This document shows, piece after piece, positions 52,800 to 62,654 of a stretch of 64,000 nt of DNA. Origin of the DNA: Papio anubis (taxonomy: Eukaryota; Chordata; Mammalia; Primates; Cercopithecidae); NCBI RefSeq assembly GCF_008728515.1, contig NC_044981.1, forward strand, positions 6,828,895 to 6,892,894, in the 5' to 3' direction. Under the pieces are notes generated by a model. The model made no database searches and had not been told where the DNA came from. It was given only the letters and a program-made list of their open reading frames with translations. Within the stretch, counting starts at the first letter, position 1. Every line of letters starts with the position of its first letter. The translations under genes were made by a program, and so were the position numbers.

Positions 52800-53180
52800 T
52801 ATTGTGGTAAACTGTAACAGTGTTCCAAAATATTCACTGCCTTTGCCAGGAGAGAATTCTATTTTCTCTTCCCAGTCCTGTCAGGCTTGGCCATGTGACT
52901 TGCTTTGGCCCACAAAAGGTGAGGAGAAGTAACGCAGGTCACCCTGGGCTCTAACAGCCAGTGTGGGTTCTGCCAAGCTCTTTCTCTCCTTGGCTTCTGT
53001 CTGGTGTTCCAGATACGACCTTTCAGTCAGCATGAGTCCCAAGGGAAGATGACTTGGAGCGGAGCCTCAGCGCATCCACAATGGTCATAGGGCATCAATA
53101 TATGAGGGATAACGTGGTAAGACACTGAGATGGGGAACCCCATGCAACCTACCCTATCCTGCCTAATATGGTATTCATTG
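52800..53180 (+). mobile_element. MLT1-type LTR (ERVL-MaLR)
   Basis: Sense old MaLR LTR: 'CCATGTGACTTGCTTTGGCCC', 'GTTCCAGATACGACCTTTC', 'GAAGATGACTTGGAGCGGAGCC', 'CTACCCTATCCTGCCTAATA'. Decayed solo LTR. Confidence 0.75.
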
Positions 53181-53187
53181 CTTATGA

Positions 53188-53395
53188 GTGATAATAGCTA
53201 CTATTTCGTCAGCACTGTTTGGAAACCAAGCACTTGTGTTCTTACAAAATTATTATGAAGTAGATATTCATTTCTCCACTTTACAAGTGAGGAAACAAGA
53301 CCTGTAGAGGTTAAGGAACTTTAGACCTGATTTTAACCAGCTTTGAGACCTAGGCCTGAGTCTGTCTAATGCTGGGGCTCTTGCCTCATGTTGGA
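53188..53395 (-). mobile_element. MIR SINE
   Basis: Antisense MIR: 'GATAATAGCTACTATTTCGTCAGCAC', 'CTCCACTTTACAAGTGAGGAAAC', 'GTAGAGGTTAAGGAACTT', 'TGAGTCTGTCTAATGCTGGGG'. Confidence 0.85.
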
Positions 53396-53551
53396 AAACC
53401 AGCCACATTGGAAAACCTCCTGCATATCCTCTACAGCGTTTGTGATCTCTTCCTTGAGCTCACGGAAGCACCCGGCAAATGCTTACAAATGACTGACTGA
53501 AGGGCAATGACCCGAGGACAGCTGCTGAATGTGTGAATGAAGAAATGACTA
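53396..53551. other. Unclassified spacer
   Basis: Nothing recognised. Confidence 0.4.
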
Positions 53552-53901
53552 CAGCCAGTTCCTGACTTGCAACAGTTCCACTGATGATTTTTTGCTTGAG
53601 CTCAGGAGTTCAAGACCAGCCTGGACAACATAGTGAAACCCTGTCTCTACAAAAAAATATAAAACTTAACCAGGTATGGTGGTACGTGCCTACAGTGCCA
53701 GCTACTCAGGAGGCTGAGGTGGAAGGATCACCTGAGCCTGGGAGGTGGAGGCTGCAGTGAGCCAAGATCATGCCACTGCACTCCAGCCTGGGCAACAGAG
53801 CCAGACCCTGTCTCAGAAAACAACAAAATAAAATGTACAATATTTTCAACTTAGGATGAGCTTATCCAGACATAACCTCATTGTAAGTAGAGAAGCATCT
53901 G
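53552..53901. mobile_element. Small Tigger-like MITE split by an Alu
   Basis: CAGCCAGTTCCTGACTTGC at the left and TGTAAGTAGAGAAGCATCTG at the right are imperfect inverted repeats. TA flanks both ends (53550-53551 and 53902-53903). Without the Alu the element is about 110 bp. TcMar-Tigger class is inferred from the TA duplication and the repeat. Confidence 0.65.
53592..53830 (+). mobile_element. 5'-truncated Alu
   Basis: Begins about 60 bp into the Alu at GCTTGAGCTCAGGAGTTC and runs to CCCTGTCTCAGAAAACAAC with an A-rich tail. Confidence 0.92.
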
Positions 53902-53903
53902 TA

Positions 53904-54221
53904 TTTGCTGAATACCAATTGAAAACTGCATTAGGTAAAACTGTCTAGAATCTCTCATGTAATGCCAAAAAAGATACAGACCATATCTTCAAAAACTAGA
54001 TAATAAGGAGGTGAAATGGACCAAATATAATACTTAGAAGCAGTGTTGGCAGAAGGCCACACATTGGCCAGAGGACTAGACCAAGAGTCCAGGGCCTGCA
54101 TTCTAATTCCTCCTACAGCTGTGTGCTGTTGATAATCATTTTAACCTCTCTGAGCCTGTTCCGTCACACAAAAAGATACTAATAAAACCAGTTCTAGGCG
54201 TCAAATGAAACAATATGTGTG
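53904..54221. other. Unclassified; possible MIR trace
   Basis: 54040-54190 shows a faint sense MIR order ('GACCAAGAGTCCAGGGCCTGC', 'TAACCTCTCTGAGCCTG', 'AAAAAGATACTAATAAAACC'). Confidence 0.45.
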
Positions 54222-54603
54222 CTATGTTATGAATGTGTTTCCCAAAATTCATATGTTGGAAACTTAATCCCCAATGCAACGGTGTTGGGAGGTGGGGCCT
54301 CTGAAGAGCTCTTCAGGTCACAAGGACTCTGCCCTCATGAATGAATTAGTGCCCTTCCAAAATGGGCTTTCAGAAGTGGGTTCATTCCTTCCTGCTCTTC
54401 TGCTATGTGAGGACACAGATCCCTCCCCTCCAGAGGACACAGCAAGTGCCATCTTGGAAGGAGAAAACAGCCCTCACCAGATGCTGGAGCCTTGATCTTG
54501 GACTTCCCAGCCTCCAGAACTGTGAGAAATAAATGTCTCTTCTTTATCAATTACTGAGTCTCAGGTGTTCTTTTATAGCAGCACAAAATGGACTACAACA
54601 ACA
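54222..54603 (+). mobile_element. MaLR LTR (MST/MLT1-type)
   Basis: Sense LTR: 'ATGTTATGAATGTGTTTCCC', 'AAAATTCATATGTTGGAAAC', 'GGAGGTGGGGCCTCTG', 'CAGAACTGTGAGAAATAAATG', ending 'AATGGACTACAACA'. AATAAA near 54527 is the LTR polyadenylation signal. Confidence 0.9.
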
Positions 54604-55164
54604 TGTAAGTCACTTTAAATTCTACAGTGAATTGAAATGTCCCAGCATGGGGCCTGTCTGAACAGGAAAGTGGATATGTTCAGAAGAGGACTAGAAAGAT
54701 GCTTCATCCAAGGGCTATAACCCTTTGTAGTGGGGCACTTGGAGAACATAGACTTTTTGAGCTACTGAAGTGTCTCTTTTATAGAATATATAATGTGTAT
54801 TGATTTTTTTTATTTTATTGAAACCTTGATTTAACTAGCATGCCACGAATTGCTATAAAGTTATAAAAGATTGAGAAATTAATAAATTGGAGGCATCTCC
54901 GGTACAATATAAAATTCAGGACCCCTTGTGAGCAGTCACTTGCTCCCTGTCGCCATGGAGAGGCATGGAATCTGTGCGTAAACATAAAATCTCTATGCAC
55001 ACATGTGTACACTTGCAATTAATGCAAAGAATCTGCAGAGTATGTTTAAACCAGTGTATACACACCTCTCAGTCGTCTTCACCCCAAAAGGCTTCACAAC
55101 GGAAATGGACTCTGTGCTCTGGGTGACTGAATTCTAGTTTTGGAACTATCCTCAGGCAAGTGGA
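54604..55164. other. Unclassified sequence
   Basis: A/T-rich in the middle. No repeat or gene recognised. Confidence 0.45.
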
Positions 55165-55377
55165 AAAGGAACTCGCACTTACTGAGTGCCCTCTGCATGT
55201 CACAGACTTTACACAGGTTATCTCTAATGCTTATAGCAACCCTTCCAGGTCTGAAGTTTAAGAGGCTTATATAACCTGCTCAAGGTCACACAGTTAGCAG
55301 GTGACAAAAGATAGATAACAAAAGCTATTGAAATCCTAGTTTATCTGACCCCAAAGTCTAGGTGCTTCCTACTAGAC
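55165..55377 (-). mobile_element. MIR SINE, interrupted near its 5' end
   Basis: Antisense MIR: 'GCACTTACTGAGTGCCCTCTGC', 'TTACACAGGTTATCTCTAATGC', 'AACCTGCTCAAGGTCACACAG', 'TCTAGGTGCTTCCTACTAGAC'. The last 10-15 bases appear to lie beyond the hAT insertion at 55869-55885. Confidence 0.88.
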
Positions 55378-55868
55378 CGGGGCGTTGGCAAACTACAGCC
55401 CATGAGCTAAGTCATGCACACCACCTTTGTTTTTGTACTACCTGTGAGTCAAAATGTTCTTTACATTTTTAAACAGTTGAGAAAAAAAGGATAATAATTT
55501 GTGATGCATGAAAACAATATGAAATTCAGATTTCAATATCCACAAATAAACTTTTGTTGGAATGCAGCCCTGACTATTTATTTACCTATCGTGTGTGGCT
55601 ACTCTTGCACAACAATGGCAGAGCTGATTGGCTGCAGTAAAAACCATATAGCCAGCAAAGTCTAAAGTGTTTACTTCCTGGACCTTTTAATTTTTTTTTT
55701 TTTTTAAAGTAGAAATGGGATCTCACTATATTACCCAGGCTGGCCCCAAACCCCTGGCCTCAAGTGATCCTCTTGCCTCAGCTTCCTAAAGTACTGGGAT
55801 TACAGGTGTGAGCCACTGCACCTGGCCTGCTTCCCTGGATCTTTACAGAAAAAGTGTGCCTCCTCCTG
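55378..55868 (+). mobile_element. hAT-type element in MIR, split by a FLAM
   Basis: It starts near GGGGCGTTGGCAAACTACAGCC and ends near GAAAAAGTGTGCCTCCTCCTG, the pattern of a common hAT MITE. The flanks TACTAGAC (55370-55377) and CTCTAGAC (55869-55876) fit an 8-bp hAT duplication with two changes. Internal 'AATAAACTTTTGTTGGAATGC' agrees. Confidence 0.8.
55689..55832 (-). mobile_element. Alu left monomer (FLAM) inside the hAT
   Basis: Poly(T) at 55689-55705, 'GAAATGGGATCTCACTATATTACCC' in part, ending CACTGCACCTGGCC. The TSD CTTCCTGGACCTTTT is matched by CTTCCCTGGATCTTT. Confidence 0.9.
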
Positions 55869-55879
55869 CTCTAGACCCT

Positions 55880-55985
55880 ATCGCCCTGCAGGTGATCCTC
55901 TTACAGATGAGAAAACAGAAGTCTACAGAGATTTAATAACCGTGTCCCAAGTTAAACAATATTGGGAGAGATGCAGGTCTGACAA
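55880..55985 (-). mobile_element. MIR SINE fragment
   Basis: Antisense middle part: 'CTTACAGATGAGAAAACAGAAG', 'CAGAGATTTAATAACCGTG', 'GAGAGATGCAGGTCTGAC'. Confidence 0.6.
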
Positions 55986-56764
55986 ATGAGAAATCCTAAA
56001 TGGTAAATGTGCTGAGTTTCAAAGAAGATCATAGATGGGTCAGCAAACCTGGCTGACTGTGATGGAGAGAGTGAGTGGAGTGGAGCAGAGCAGCCCAGAA
56101 GCTGCAGAGGTCATAGCAGAAATTTGGGCTCTGGTGGAGAACGATGCGATCAATTTGGGAATTTGAAATGACAAAGAGACAGAATATCCCGCCAGGAAGA
56201 CACTGTCGTCTGCAGTATGCAGGCTGGATTAAAGGAGAGCACTCAAGACTCACTTCCCAGGGCAGAGTAAATCACTCTCAGAACGTGATCTTTCACTCAG
56301 TGAAACAAATAAAAGAAAATGGTAAAAAAAAAAAAAAAAAAAAAAATCGTGGTACAGTTGCAATTAATTTGTTCATAACATAGTAAGATAAAGTTTATAA
56401 AATATGATTGTTTTTGTAAAAGAAATTGCATGTGTGTTTGTGTGTGTGTATCCATAGGAAAAAGCAAAGAGAGATTTACATCAGCTTTCCAAAGGTAGCT
56501 ACTTCTACAGAGAGAGAGAAAAGACGGGAAGGAAGCTCTCGCGTTCTATTTTATACACAATTATATCATTTGAATTTTTATCTTGAAAACATAATATCTG
56601 CAAAAACTTAAAAACAAAATAAGTGATCTATTATCTGTAAAATAAACAGACTGTAAAAGATTGTTCAGTGTCAGTGTGGAAGTCACTAGGAGGTAACCCC
56701 CAAAAGCCATTCGTTTTGATAAAAATCTAAGCAAAGCCTGTAAACCAGTTCATTGCAAGATCTG
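55986..56764. other. Unclassified, with an AATAAA/poly(A) feature
   Basis: 55990-56323 is unassigned and ends in an AATAAA and poly(A). 56345-56764 is A/T-rich with a TG-rich patch (56427-56449). The part at 56490-56600 resembles a common decayed repeat end I cannot name. Confidence 0.45.
56308..56346 (+). other. AATAAA followed by 23-base poly(A)
   Basis: AATAAA at 56308-56313 and poly(A) at 56324-56346, an 11-base spacing. No Alu or L1 body lies upstream. This could be the 3' end of a retrocopied transcript on the plus strand. I found no matching target duplication, so it may also be a chance A-run. Confidence 0.5.
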
Positions 56765-56942
56765 TAAACTAATTAGCTGTATGATGCCAATACCAGTTTC
56801 CTGGTTTTGATCAGTGTATAATATTACACAAGATGTCCCCATTGCAGAGGCTCAGTGATGAGTGCATGGGACCTCTTAATACTATTTTTGCAACCTTTTG
56901 CTTTTTAGAAGTTTAAAACTGAAAACTGAAAATTTAAAAAGA
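56765..56942 (+). mobile_element. Old L1 (L1M) 3' end
   Basis: 'CAGTTTCCTGGTTTTGATCAG', 'ACAAGATGTCCCCATTGCAG', 'GGGACCTCTTAATACTATTTTTGC' follow an old L1 3' UTR. Confidence 0.65.
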
Positions 56943-57233
56943 GCCGAGCATGGTGGCTCACGTATGTAATCCCAGCACTTTGAGAGGCTGTGGCAGGCAG
57001 ATCACTTGATGTCAGGAGTTTGAGATCAGCACGGCCAACATTGCAAAACCCCATCTCTACTAAAAATATGAAAATTAGCCAGGCATGGTGGTGTGCACCT
57101 GTAATCCCAGCTACTAGGAAGGTTGATGCATGAGAATCACTTGAACCTGAGACACAGAGGTTGCAGTGAGCTGAGATCGTGCCACTGTACTCCAGCCTGG
57201 GCAACAGAGTGAGACTCTGTTTCCAAAAAAAAA
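56943..57233 (+). mobile_element. Alu element
   Basis: Sense Alu (GCCGAGCATGGTGGC to poly(A)). The TSD AAATTTAAAAAGAG is matched by AAATGTAAAAAGAG. Confidence 0.95.
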
Positions 57234-57256
57234 AAAGAACAGAAAATGTAAAAAGA

Positions 57257-57420
57257 GCCTGAGCATAGTGGCTCATGCTTGTAATCCCAGCACCTTGGGA
57301 GGCTCAGGTGGAAGGATCACTTGAGCCCAGGAGGTCGAGGCTACAGTAAGCCCTGATGTCGCCATGGCATCCTAGCCTGGGTGACAGAGTACAACCCATC
57401 TCAAAAAAGAAAAAGAAAAA
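57257..57420 (+). mobile_element. Alu monomer, hybrid left/right type
   Basis: It starts like a left arm (CTGAGCATAGTGGCTCATGC...CACCTTGGGAGG) and ends like a right arm (AGGTCGAGGCTACAGTAAGCC...CCTAGCCTGGGTGAC). A single monomer with an A-rich tail that runs on as AAAAG/AAAGA. Confidence 0.82.
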
Positions 57421-58177
57421 CAAACGAAAAGAAAAAAGAAAGACAGGAAGGAAAAAAGAAAGTTTTAAAAGAAAACTATTAGGTGGAACTACATGAAGTT
57501 GCAATATTGGACTGTTTTTGACCCACAAGCACGGCAATTTCATGCAGTTAACTATACAGTTAATCTAGGGAAAGGTGGAGCTAATTAACTGTATTTGAAC
57601 CTGTCTGAAAGAGCTTTGGCAACATATGGAGGCCGTCTGCATGGAGTACGACAGCTTCAATTCAGCAAGCCTCCTGAGGACTTCATGGTTTCGAGGGGCA
57701 GCTGTGGTCATGGGATTCCGGTTCCCTCTATTCTGACTCCCCCCTCACTAAGCAGCACTGGTGCTGGGAACATGGGTTCCCCAGTCCCTGGGAAGATACG
57801 CAGCTCTTGACATGCAGGCTGACGATCCTTCCCTGAAAAGTTTTGTGAGCAAAAGATATGCAGCTGGAACAGTTCTGAGTAAGTGGACAACCTTATGCTT
57901 CAGGTCCTACAAAGCTGAGGATAACCCTTAAGTCTGCGGTAGTCACAAGCCAGCACCACCCCTGAGGGCAGCCGGGCTCTCTCTGACGTGGCTTCTGAGT
58001 GGTCAGCACTGACCAAAGACACAACCAGGAGGGTGGACCTTAAAAGAGGTCCCAAAAGAGAAGTTGGATGCCTCAGTAGCTGCTCCACCAAAGCAGCCAC
58101 CCTGGTGCTGTGGCAGCCCTTCTGACAGGGCTCCCAAGTGGGTGGAATATTTAGGCCAAAGAAAAAGAGCACATTCT
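57421..58177. other. Purine-rich tail and unclassified sequence
   Basis: 57421-57478 is an A/G-rich extension of the Alu tail. The rest shows no repeat or gene. The minus-strand frame 58443-58003 is partly Alu translation. Confidence 0.45.
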
Positions 58178-58465
58178 GACCAGTCCTGGTGGCTCACGCC
58201 TGTAATCCCAGCACTTTGGGAGGCTGAGGCAGGCAGATCACCTGAGGTCAGGAGTTCGAGACCAGGTTGACGAACATGGAGAAACCCCATCTCTACTAAA
58301 AATACAAAAATTAGCTGGGCATGGTGGCACACGCCTGTAATCCCAGCTACTTGGGAGGCTGAGGCAGGAGAATTGCTTGAACCCGGAAGACAGATGTTGG
58401 GGTGAGCTGAGATCATGCCATTGCACTCCAGTCTGGGCAACAAGAGAGAAACTCTGTCTCAATAC
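58178..58465 (+). mobile_element. AluS-type element with giant tail
   Basis: Full sense Alu (CCAGTCCTGGTGGCTC to GAAACTCTGTCTC). Its TSD AGCACATTCT stands at 58168-58177 and at 58985-58994, beyond the 520-bp purine tract, so the tract is the expanded Alu tail. Confidence 0.96.
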
Positions 58466-58630
58466 AAAAGAAAAAAGAATAAAAAAAAGCAAGAAAGCGA
58501 AAGCAAGCAAGCAAGCAAGAAAGAAAGAAAGGAAGGAAGGAAGAAAGAAAGAGAGAGAGAGAGAAAAAGAAAGAAAGAAAGAGAGAGAGAAAGAGAAACA
58601 GAGAAAGAGAGAGAAAAACAAAGAAAGAAA

Positions 58631-58690
<60 letters not shown>

Positions 58691-58984
58691 GAAAGAAAGG
58701 AAGGAAGGAAGGAAGGAAGGAAGGAAGGAAGGAAGGAAGGAAGGAAGGAAGGAAGGAAAGAAAAAGAAAGAAAGGAAGGAAGGAAGGAAGGAAAGAAGGA
58801 AGGAAGGAAGGAAAGAGAAAGGAAGGAAGGAAGGAAGGAAAGGAAGGAAGGAAGGAAGGAAGGAAGGAAGGAAGGAAGGAAGGAAGGAAGGAAGGAAGGA
58901 AGGAAGGAAGGAAGGAAGGAAAGGGAAGGAAAGAAGGAAAGAAGGAAAGAAAGGAGGAAAGGAGGGAGGGAGGGAAAGCAAGCA
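58466..58984. repeat. Expanded (GAAA)n/(GGAA)n Alu tail
   Basis: A 519-bp A/G tract inside one Alu TSD. It opens with AAGC units, then GAAA, GA, (GAAA)n at 58620-58690, (GGAA)15 at 58699-58758, and (GGAA)20 at 58842-58922. 58620-58978 is 359 bases without a pyrimidine. The long frames through it on both strands are low-complexity artefacts. Confidence 0.97.
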
Positions 58985-58994
58985 AGCACATTCT

Positions 58995-59394
58995 TTATTA
59001 GGTAGAGTTTGACACAAATCTCCCAGGCCATAGAAACTCTGGGACTGGACTGAGGAATAAATGACCCTAGGTTATTCTCCTCAACAGCAGAACACCAATA
59101 AAGTCACTGAGCAAATTTGTCAAATACATTGTTTCAGAAAGAGTATCTGCATTTTCAGTTTCAAAAAAAAGAAACTAAACTAAAACTAAAACTAAACTTA
59201 ATTTTAAGTCTTAAAATTAAATGGGGTGTTTATTTTTTCCTTAACTTCTTTTGCCTGTTACCAGTACTAAAAAAAAAAATATTTTAGAAAAGTGTTAAAT
59301 ATTTCAGAGAGAGAATAGCTGAAGAAAACAATATCATGGGCAACCACTGAAGTGCTCGTCGGAGAAGAGCATGGAATCAGAAGAGGGCGTTACT
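58995..59394. other. Unclassified A/T-rich sequence
   Basis: ACTAAA-type short repeats at 59172-59199 and a 10-bp inverted repeat TTAATTTTAA (59198-59207 and 59211-59220). No repeat family recognised. Confidence 0.45.
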
Positions 59395-59524
59395 TTGCTA
59401 GTGCATTGCAAATTTCAGACTGCATTACAAATTCATAGATTGGGGGGCTTAAACAACAGAAATTTACCAACTCAAAGTTCTAGAGACTGGAAGTCCAAAA
59501 TAAAGGTGTTGGCAGAGTTGCTTC

Positions 59525-59879
59525 TGTCAAAAGGAAAACTCTAGACACATTAAATTTAGCAGCATTTACTTGACCAAAGAATAATTCATGAATGGGGCAG
59601 TCCTTTGAAAAAGAAGAGGTTCAGAGAACCCCACCCAGCCTTGTGAACACAGCTTTTATAGGCCAAAGGCAGGGAGGCAAAGTAGACAAATTACCTGATT
59701 GGCTATAACTAGGCATTTGCCTTGTTTGGGCATGGTGTGATTTGTTGGCTGCTTATGATTGGCTGAAACCTATTTGTTACAAAAATGGACTATTAAGTTA
59801 GGTTGTGGCTCGTTGTGTGGGAACTCTTAGAGACAGCCTCAGGCCAAAGTCTCCCGCTTGTTGAATGCACTTCTTTTCA
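59525..59879 (-). mobile_element. Solo LTR inserted in MLT1
   Basis: On the minus strand it runs from TG (TGAAAAGAAGTG) to CA (CCTTTTGACA), 355 bp. It contains two AGCCAATCA CCAAT boxes and a CTATAAAAGC TATA box about 170 bp from its 3' end. The host MLT1 continues directly on both sides. I could not identify an unambiguous TSD or the family. Confidence 0.7.
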
Positions 59880-59989
59880 AAGGCTGTGAGGGAGAACCTG
59901 TTCCATCGCTTTTTCCCAGCTTCGGGTGGTTTGCCAGCAATCTTTGGTGTCTTGTGAAAGCATCCTCTCAATCTCTGCGTTTATCTTTT

Positions 59990-60138
59990 TATTTATTTTT
60001 ATTTTTATTATTTTTATTTTTAGAGACAGGGTCTCATCATGTTACCCAGGCTAGGCTTGAACTCCTAGGCTCAGGCAATCCTCCCACCTCGGCCTCCCAA
60101 ACTGCTGAGATTACAGGTATGAGCCACCACACATAGTC
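59990..60138 (-). mobile_element. Alu left monomer
   Basis: Antisense monomer: T/A-rich tail, 'GAGACAGGGTCTCATCATG', ending GAGCCACCACACATAGTC. Confidence 0.85.
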
Positions 60139-60461
60139 TTTTTTTTTTTTTTTTTTTTTGAGACAGGATCTCACTCTGTCACCCAGGCTGGAGTGCAGTG
60201 ATGCGATCATAGCTCGATGAAGGCTTGACCTCCCACGTTCAAGCCATCCTCCCACCTGAGCCTCCCAAGTGGCTGGGACTACAAGTGCATGCCACCATGC
60301 CCAGCTGATTTTTTTTTGTTGTTTTTTCTTTTTTGTTTTGGTAGAGACAGGGTTTTACCACGGTGCCCAGACCGGACTCCAAGTCCTATGCTCAAGATCC
60401 TCCCACACTTTGGCCTCCCAAAGTGTTGGGATCACAGGTGTGAGCCACTGCACCTGGCCTC
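60139..60461 (-). mobile_element. AluJ-type element
   Basis: Antisense Alu: poly(T) 60139-60160, GAGACAGGATCTCACTC to CACTGCACCTGGCC. Directly after the monomer, in the same orientation. Confidence 0.94.
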
Positions 60462-60839
60462 TGCCTTCATCTTCACATGGCATTCTCCCGTGTGTGTTCT
60501 GTGTCCAAATTTCCCTTTTTATAAGGACACCAGTCATATCCCATTAGGCACCTACCCTACTCAAGTGTGACCTCATTTTAACTAATTACACCTGCAGTCA
60601 CCCTATTTCCAAGGTCACCTTCTGAGGTACTGGAGGTTAGGACTTCAGGATATGAAGTTGGGGGGCACAAACACCAGGGGCAATGGTCATCATTCACACT
60701 GAAGACTCCCGAACTCCTTCTCTTCTATTCACTCTTTTTGTGGTTGTGACACCCAATGACACCTCTTTCATTACATAGGAAATGCGTTACAAGTAGACTC
60801 TGAAGCAACAGAATAGCTGCCAAAGGGGTGTAAGAAGTC

Positions 60840-60909
60840 TGATGGAGAATCACTGAAATGAAATGATATCAGGTCAAAATTTGATGGAGAATCACTGAAA
60901 TGAAATGGC
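60840..60909. repeat. Direct repeat, 26 bp, period 42
   Basis: TGATGGAGAATCACTGAAAT plus six more identical bases occurs at 60840-60865 and 60882-60907. Separated by 16 bp. Confidence 0.9.
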
Positions 60910-60924
60910 ATTGGTCATAGGAGG

Positions 60925-61035
60925 TGTCCTGGTCTGGGCATCAGAACACGTGGGCTCTGACTCTACTCCACCGGGGAAATCTGAGCACATCACTGTGCTT
61001 GCTAAGCTGCAGTACCCTGCCCCATAGGATGGAAG
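60925..61035 (+). mobile_element. MIR-family SINE
   Basis: Sense: 'TGGTCTGGGCATCAGAACACG', 'GGGCTCTGACTCTACTCC', 'GCATCACTGTGCTTGC'-type middle, 'CATAGGATGGAAGGGC'. Confidence 0.6.
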
Positions 61036-61190
61036 GGCTAGACAACCCCCATGTCGCGAATGAGCCAGCCGCGGCTCAAAGAGGTTAAGTTACCAAATCC
61101 ACTCGCTGGCTGAGTTGGAACCAGGACGAGAGCCCAGGTAGATATCTTTTGGCCTGTTACTTTCTCCACTGTACCTACATCTTTCTGAGA
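61036..61190 (-). mobile_element. MIR SINE
   Basis: Antisense: 'GGCTCAAAGAGGTTAAGTTACC', 'GGCTGAGTTGGAACCAGGACG', 'CTTTCTCCACTGTACC'. It abuts the previous MIR head to head. Confidence 0.75.
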
Positions 61191-61317
61191 TTCTAAGTCC
61201 AATCTCCTGAGCCCTGAGAGTCTAAGCCAGGCCTTTCCAAGGCTAACTACAGGCTTAACATATAAACTTCCCTCAAAACCCCTGACCCACCTCAAGATCG
61301 GTAAGTCACCCCATAAT
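61191..61317. other. Unclassified spacer
   Basis: No feature seen. Confidence 0.4.
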
Positions 61318-61637
61318 TTTTTTTTTTTTTTTTTTGAGACAGGGTCTTGTTCTGTCGCCCAGGCTGGAGTGCAGAGGCCTCATCTCGGCTCATCTCGGCT
61401 CCATGCCTGGAGTGCAGGCAACCTCCCTCTCCCAGGTTCAAGCGATTCTCCTGCCTCAACCTCCCAAGTAGCTGGGATTACAGGCATGCACCACCATGCC
61501 TGGCTAATTTTTGTATTTTTAGTAGAGACGGGTTTCATCATGTTGGTCAGGCTGGTCTTGAACTCCTGACCACGTGATTCGCCCGCCTCAGCCTCCCAAA
61601 GTGCTGGGATTACAGGCGTGAGCCACCGCGCCCGGCC
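61318..61637 (-). mobile_element. AluS-type element with internal duplication
   Basis: Antisense Alu with an exact 13-bp TSD, GTCACCCCATAAT (61305-61317 and 61638-61650). Around 61380-61420 CTCATCTCGG is tandemly doubled and a TGGAGTGCAG block is repeated, adding about 30 bp. Confidence 0.96.
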
Positions 61638-62654
61638 GTCACCCCATAATCTTTTTAGAAAGCCTGGTGGCTGGACAGCCTACAATTTCCTTGACTAGCA
61701 TCACCAAGCCCTACAGAGCTCAGAACCGCTCTGGGTGGGACAGTTCCTGGTATTGAGTAGACTCTGGGTTTGCCGGTCTCTGTCGATGGTTTTCCATGGC
61801 CAGCGCTCACAGACAGTTGTCTGGGCGGCCCACGCCAAAGCCAAGTTTGGGCAGCGTTACAGGCGTGCATAGCGTCAGGCCCAGCACACCAAAGTGTGGT
61901 TACTCCCGCTCCTGTGCCCAGCAAGGATTTCCACAGGGGTTCCACACATCTGAAAATGGAAAAAGCACTAAAACCTTAACCATTTACCTTTCCTTCAACC
62001 TTCTGCCACGTCCCACACTCACAAACAGCATAAGAAGCCCTTTTTCTTCCTCCCTGTGAGAACAGTCTGAGAATGGTGAACACAGATTGCTGGTTAGCAT
62101 AGCCACAGGGAGGGAAAATGTCAGATATTAATGTCACTTTTTCATATGGCAGTGTGAGCCTTTGTGGATAATAATAAACTCTTATTTGCAGAGTCAAACA
62201 CCACAATATGTACATATCCCTAAAGAGTGTTTGCAAAATAGGCAATAATGGCTCGAAATAGACTGTCTCAGAATGGCTAATAAACAATAAGCCTCTTGCC
62301 TTTAAAATTAACAACAACAAAAAGAAGCATATTGTGTGTAGCCTACAGTGGGCGGAGTGGGGTGCAGCGGAATGTGTTCACGACTCAGCTCCGTCCTCAC
62401 CTTTACTTCTAGCGCAGCGGGAAGGCGTGCTCCTGTAAAGCAGCGACAAGAGCAAAACCCGCAAACACTGCCTGGAGAGGCAATGCCAGAGAAATTCAGA
62501 ATTTTACATCTGTTAAGAACTTTTGTGTCCCTTGAACTCCAGCTTGCTGGTCCTCGGTGTGCAGGGACTTACCTGAGGTTACACAAGGTAAAGCAGGAAA
62601 TGCCCACGGAATCTTCCAGTCGGAGGAGGTTGCGGTTTGGGGTTTGCTATAGAA
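61638..62654. other. Unclassified 1-kb stretch
   Basis: No repeat or gene assigned. 62340-62440 is relatively CpG-rich with one GGGCGG (62350-62355). Weak evidence only. 62280-62325 is A/T-rich. Confidence 0.45.

Larger units (their letters stand above)
59395..60690 (-). mobile_element. MLT1-type LTR (ERVL-MaLR), in three pieces
   Basis: Antisense pieces are 59395-59524 ('GGGGCTTAAACAACAGAAATTTACC', 'GGTGTTGGCAGAGTTGC'), 59880-59985 ('GAGGGAGAACCTGTTCC', 'GGTGGTTTGCCAGCAATC') and 60462-60690 ('TTTATAAGGACACCAGTC', 'CCTATTTCCAAGGTCACC', 'GGAGGTTAGGACTTC'). They are collinear and interrupted first by another LTR, then by two Alu units. Confidence 0.88.

Noticed and set aside
58238..59017. Very long open frames on both strands (up to about 259 codons) over the purine tract
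   Set aside because: The translations are only K/E/R or S/F/L/P low-complexity repeats produced by GAAA and GGAA units, with Alu sequence at one end. No gene.
62340..62440. GC-box and CpG-rich patch as a promoter
   Set aside because: Only about 100 bp with one GGGCGG and no CpG-island length, TATA or exon-like sequence nearby. Kept only as a remark.
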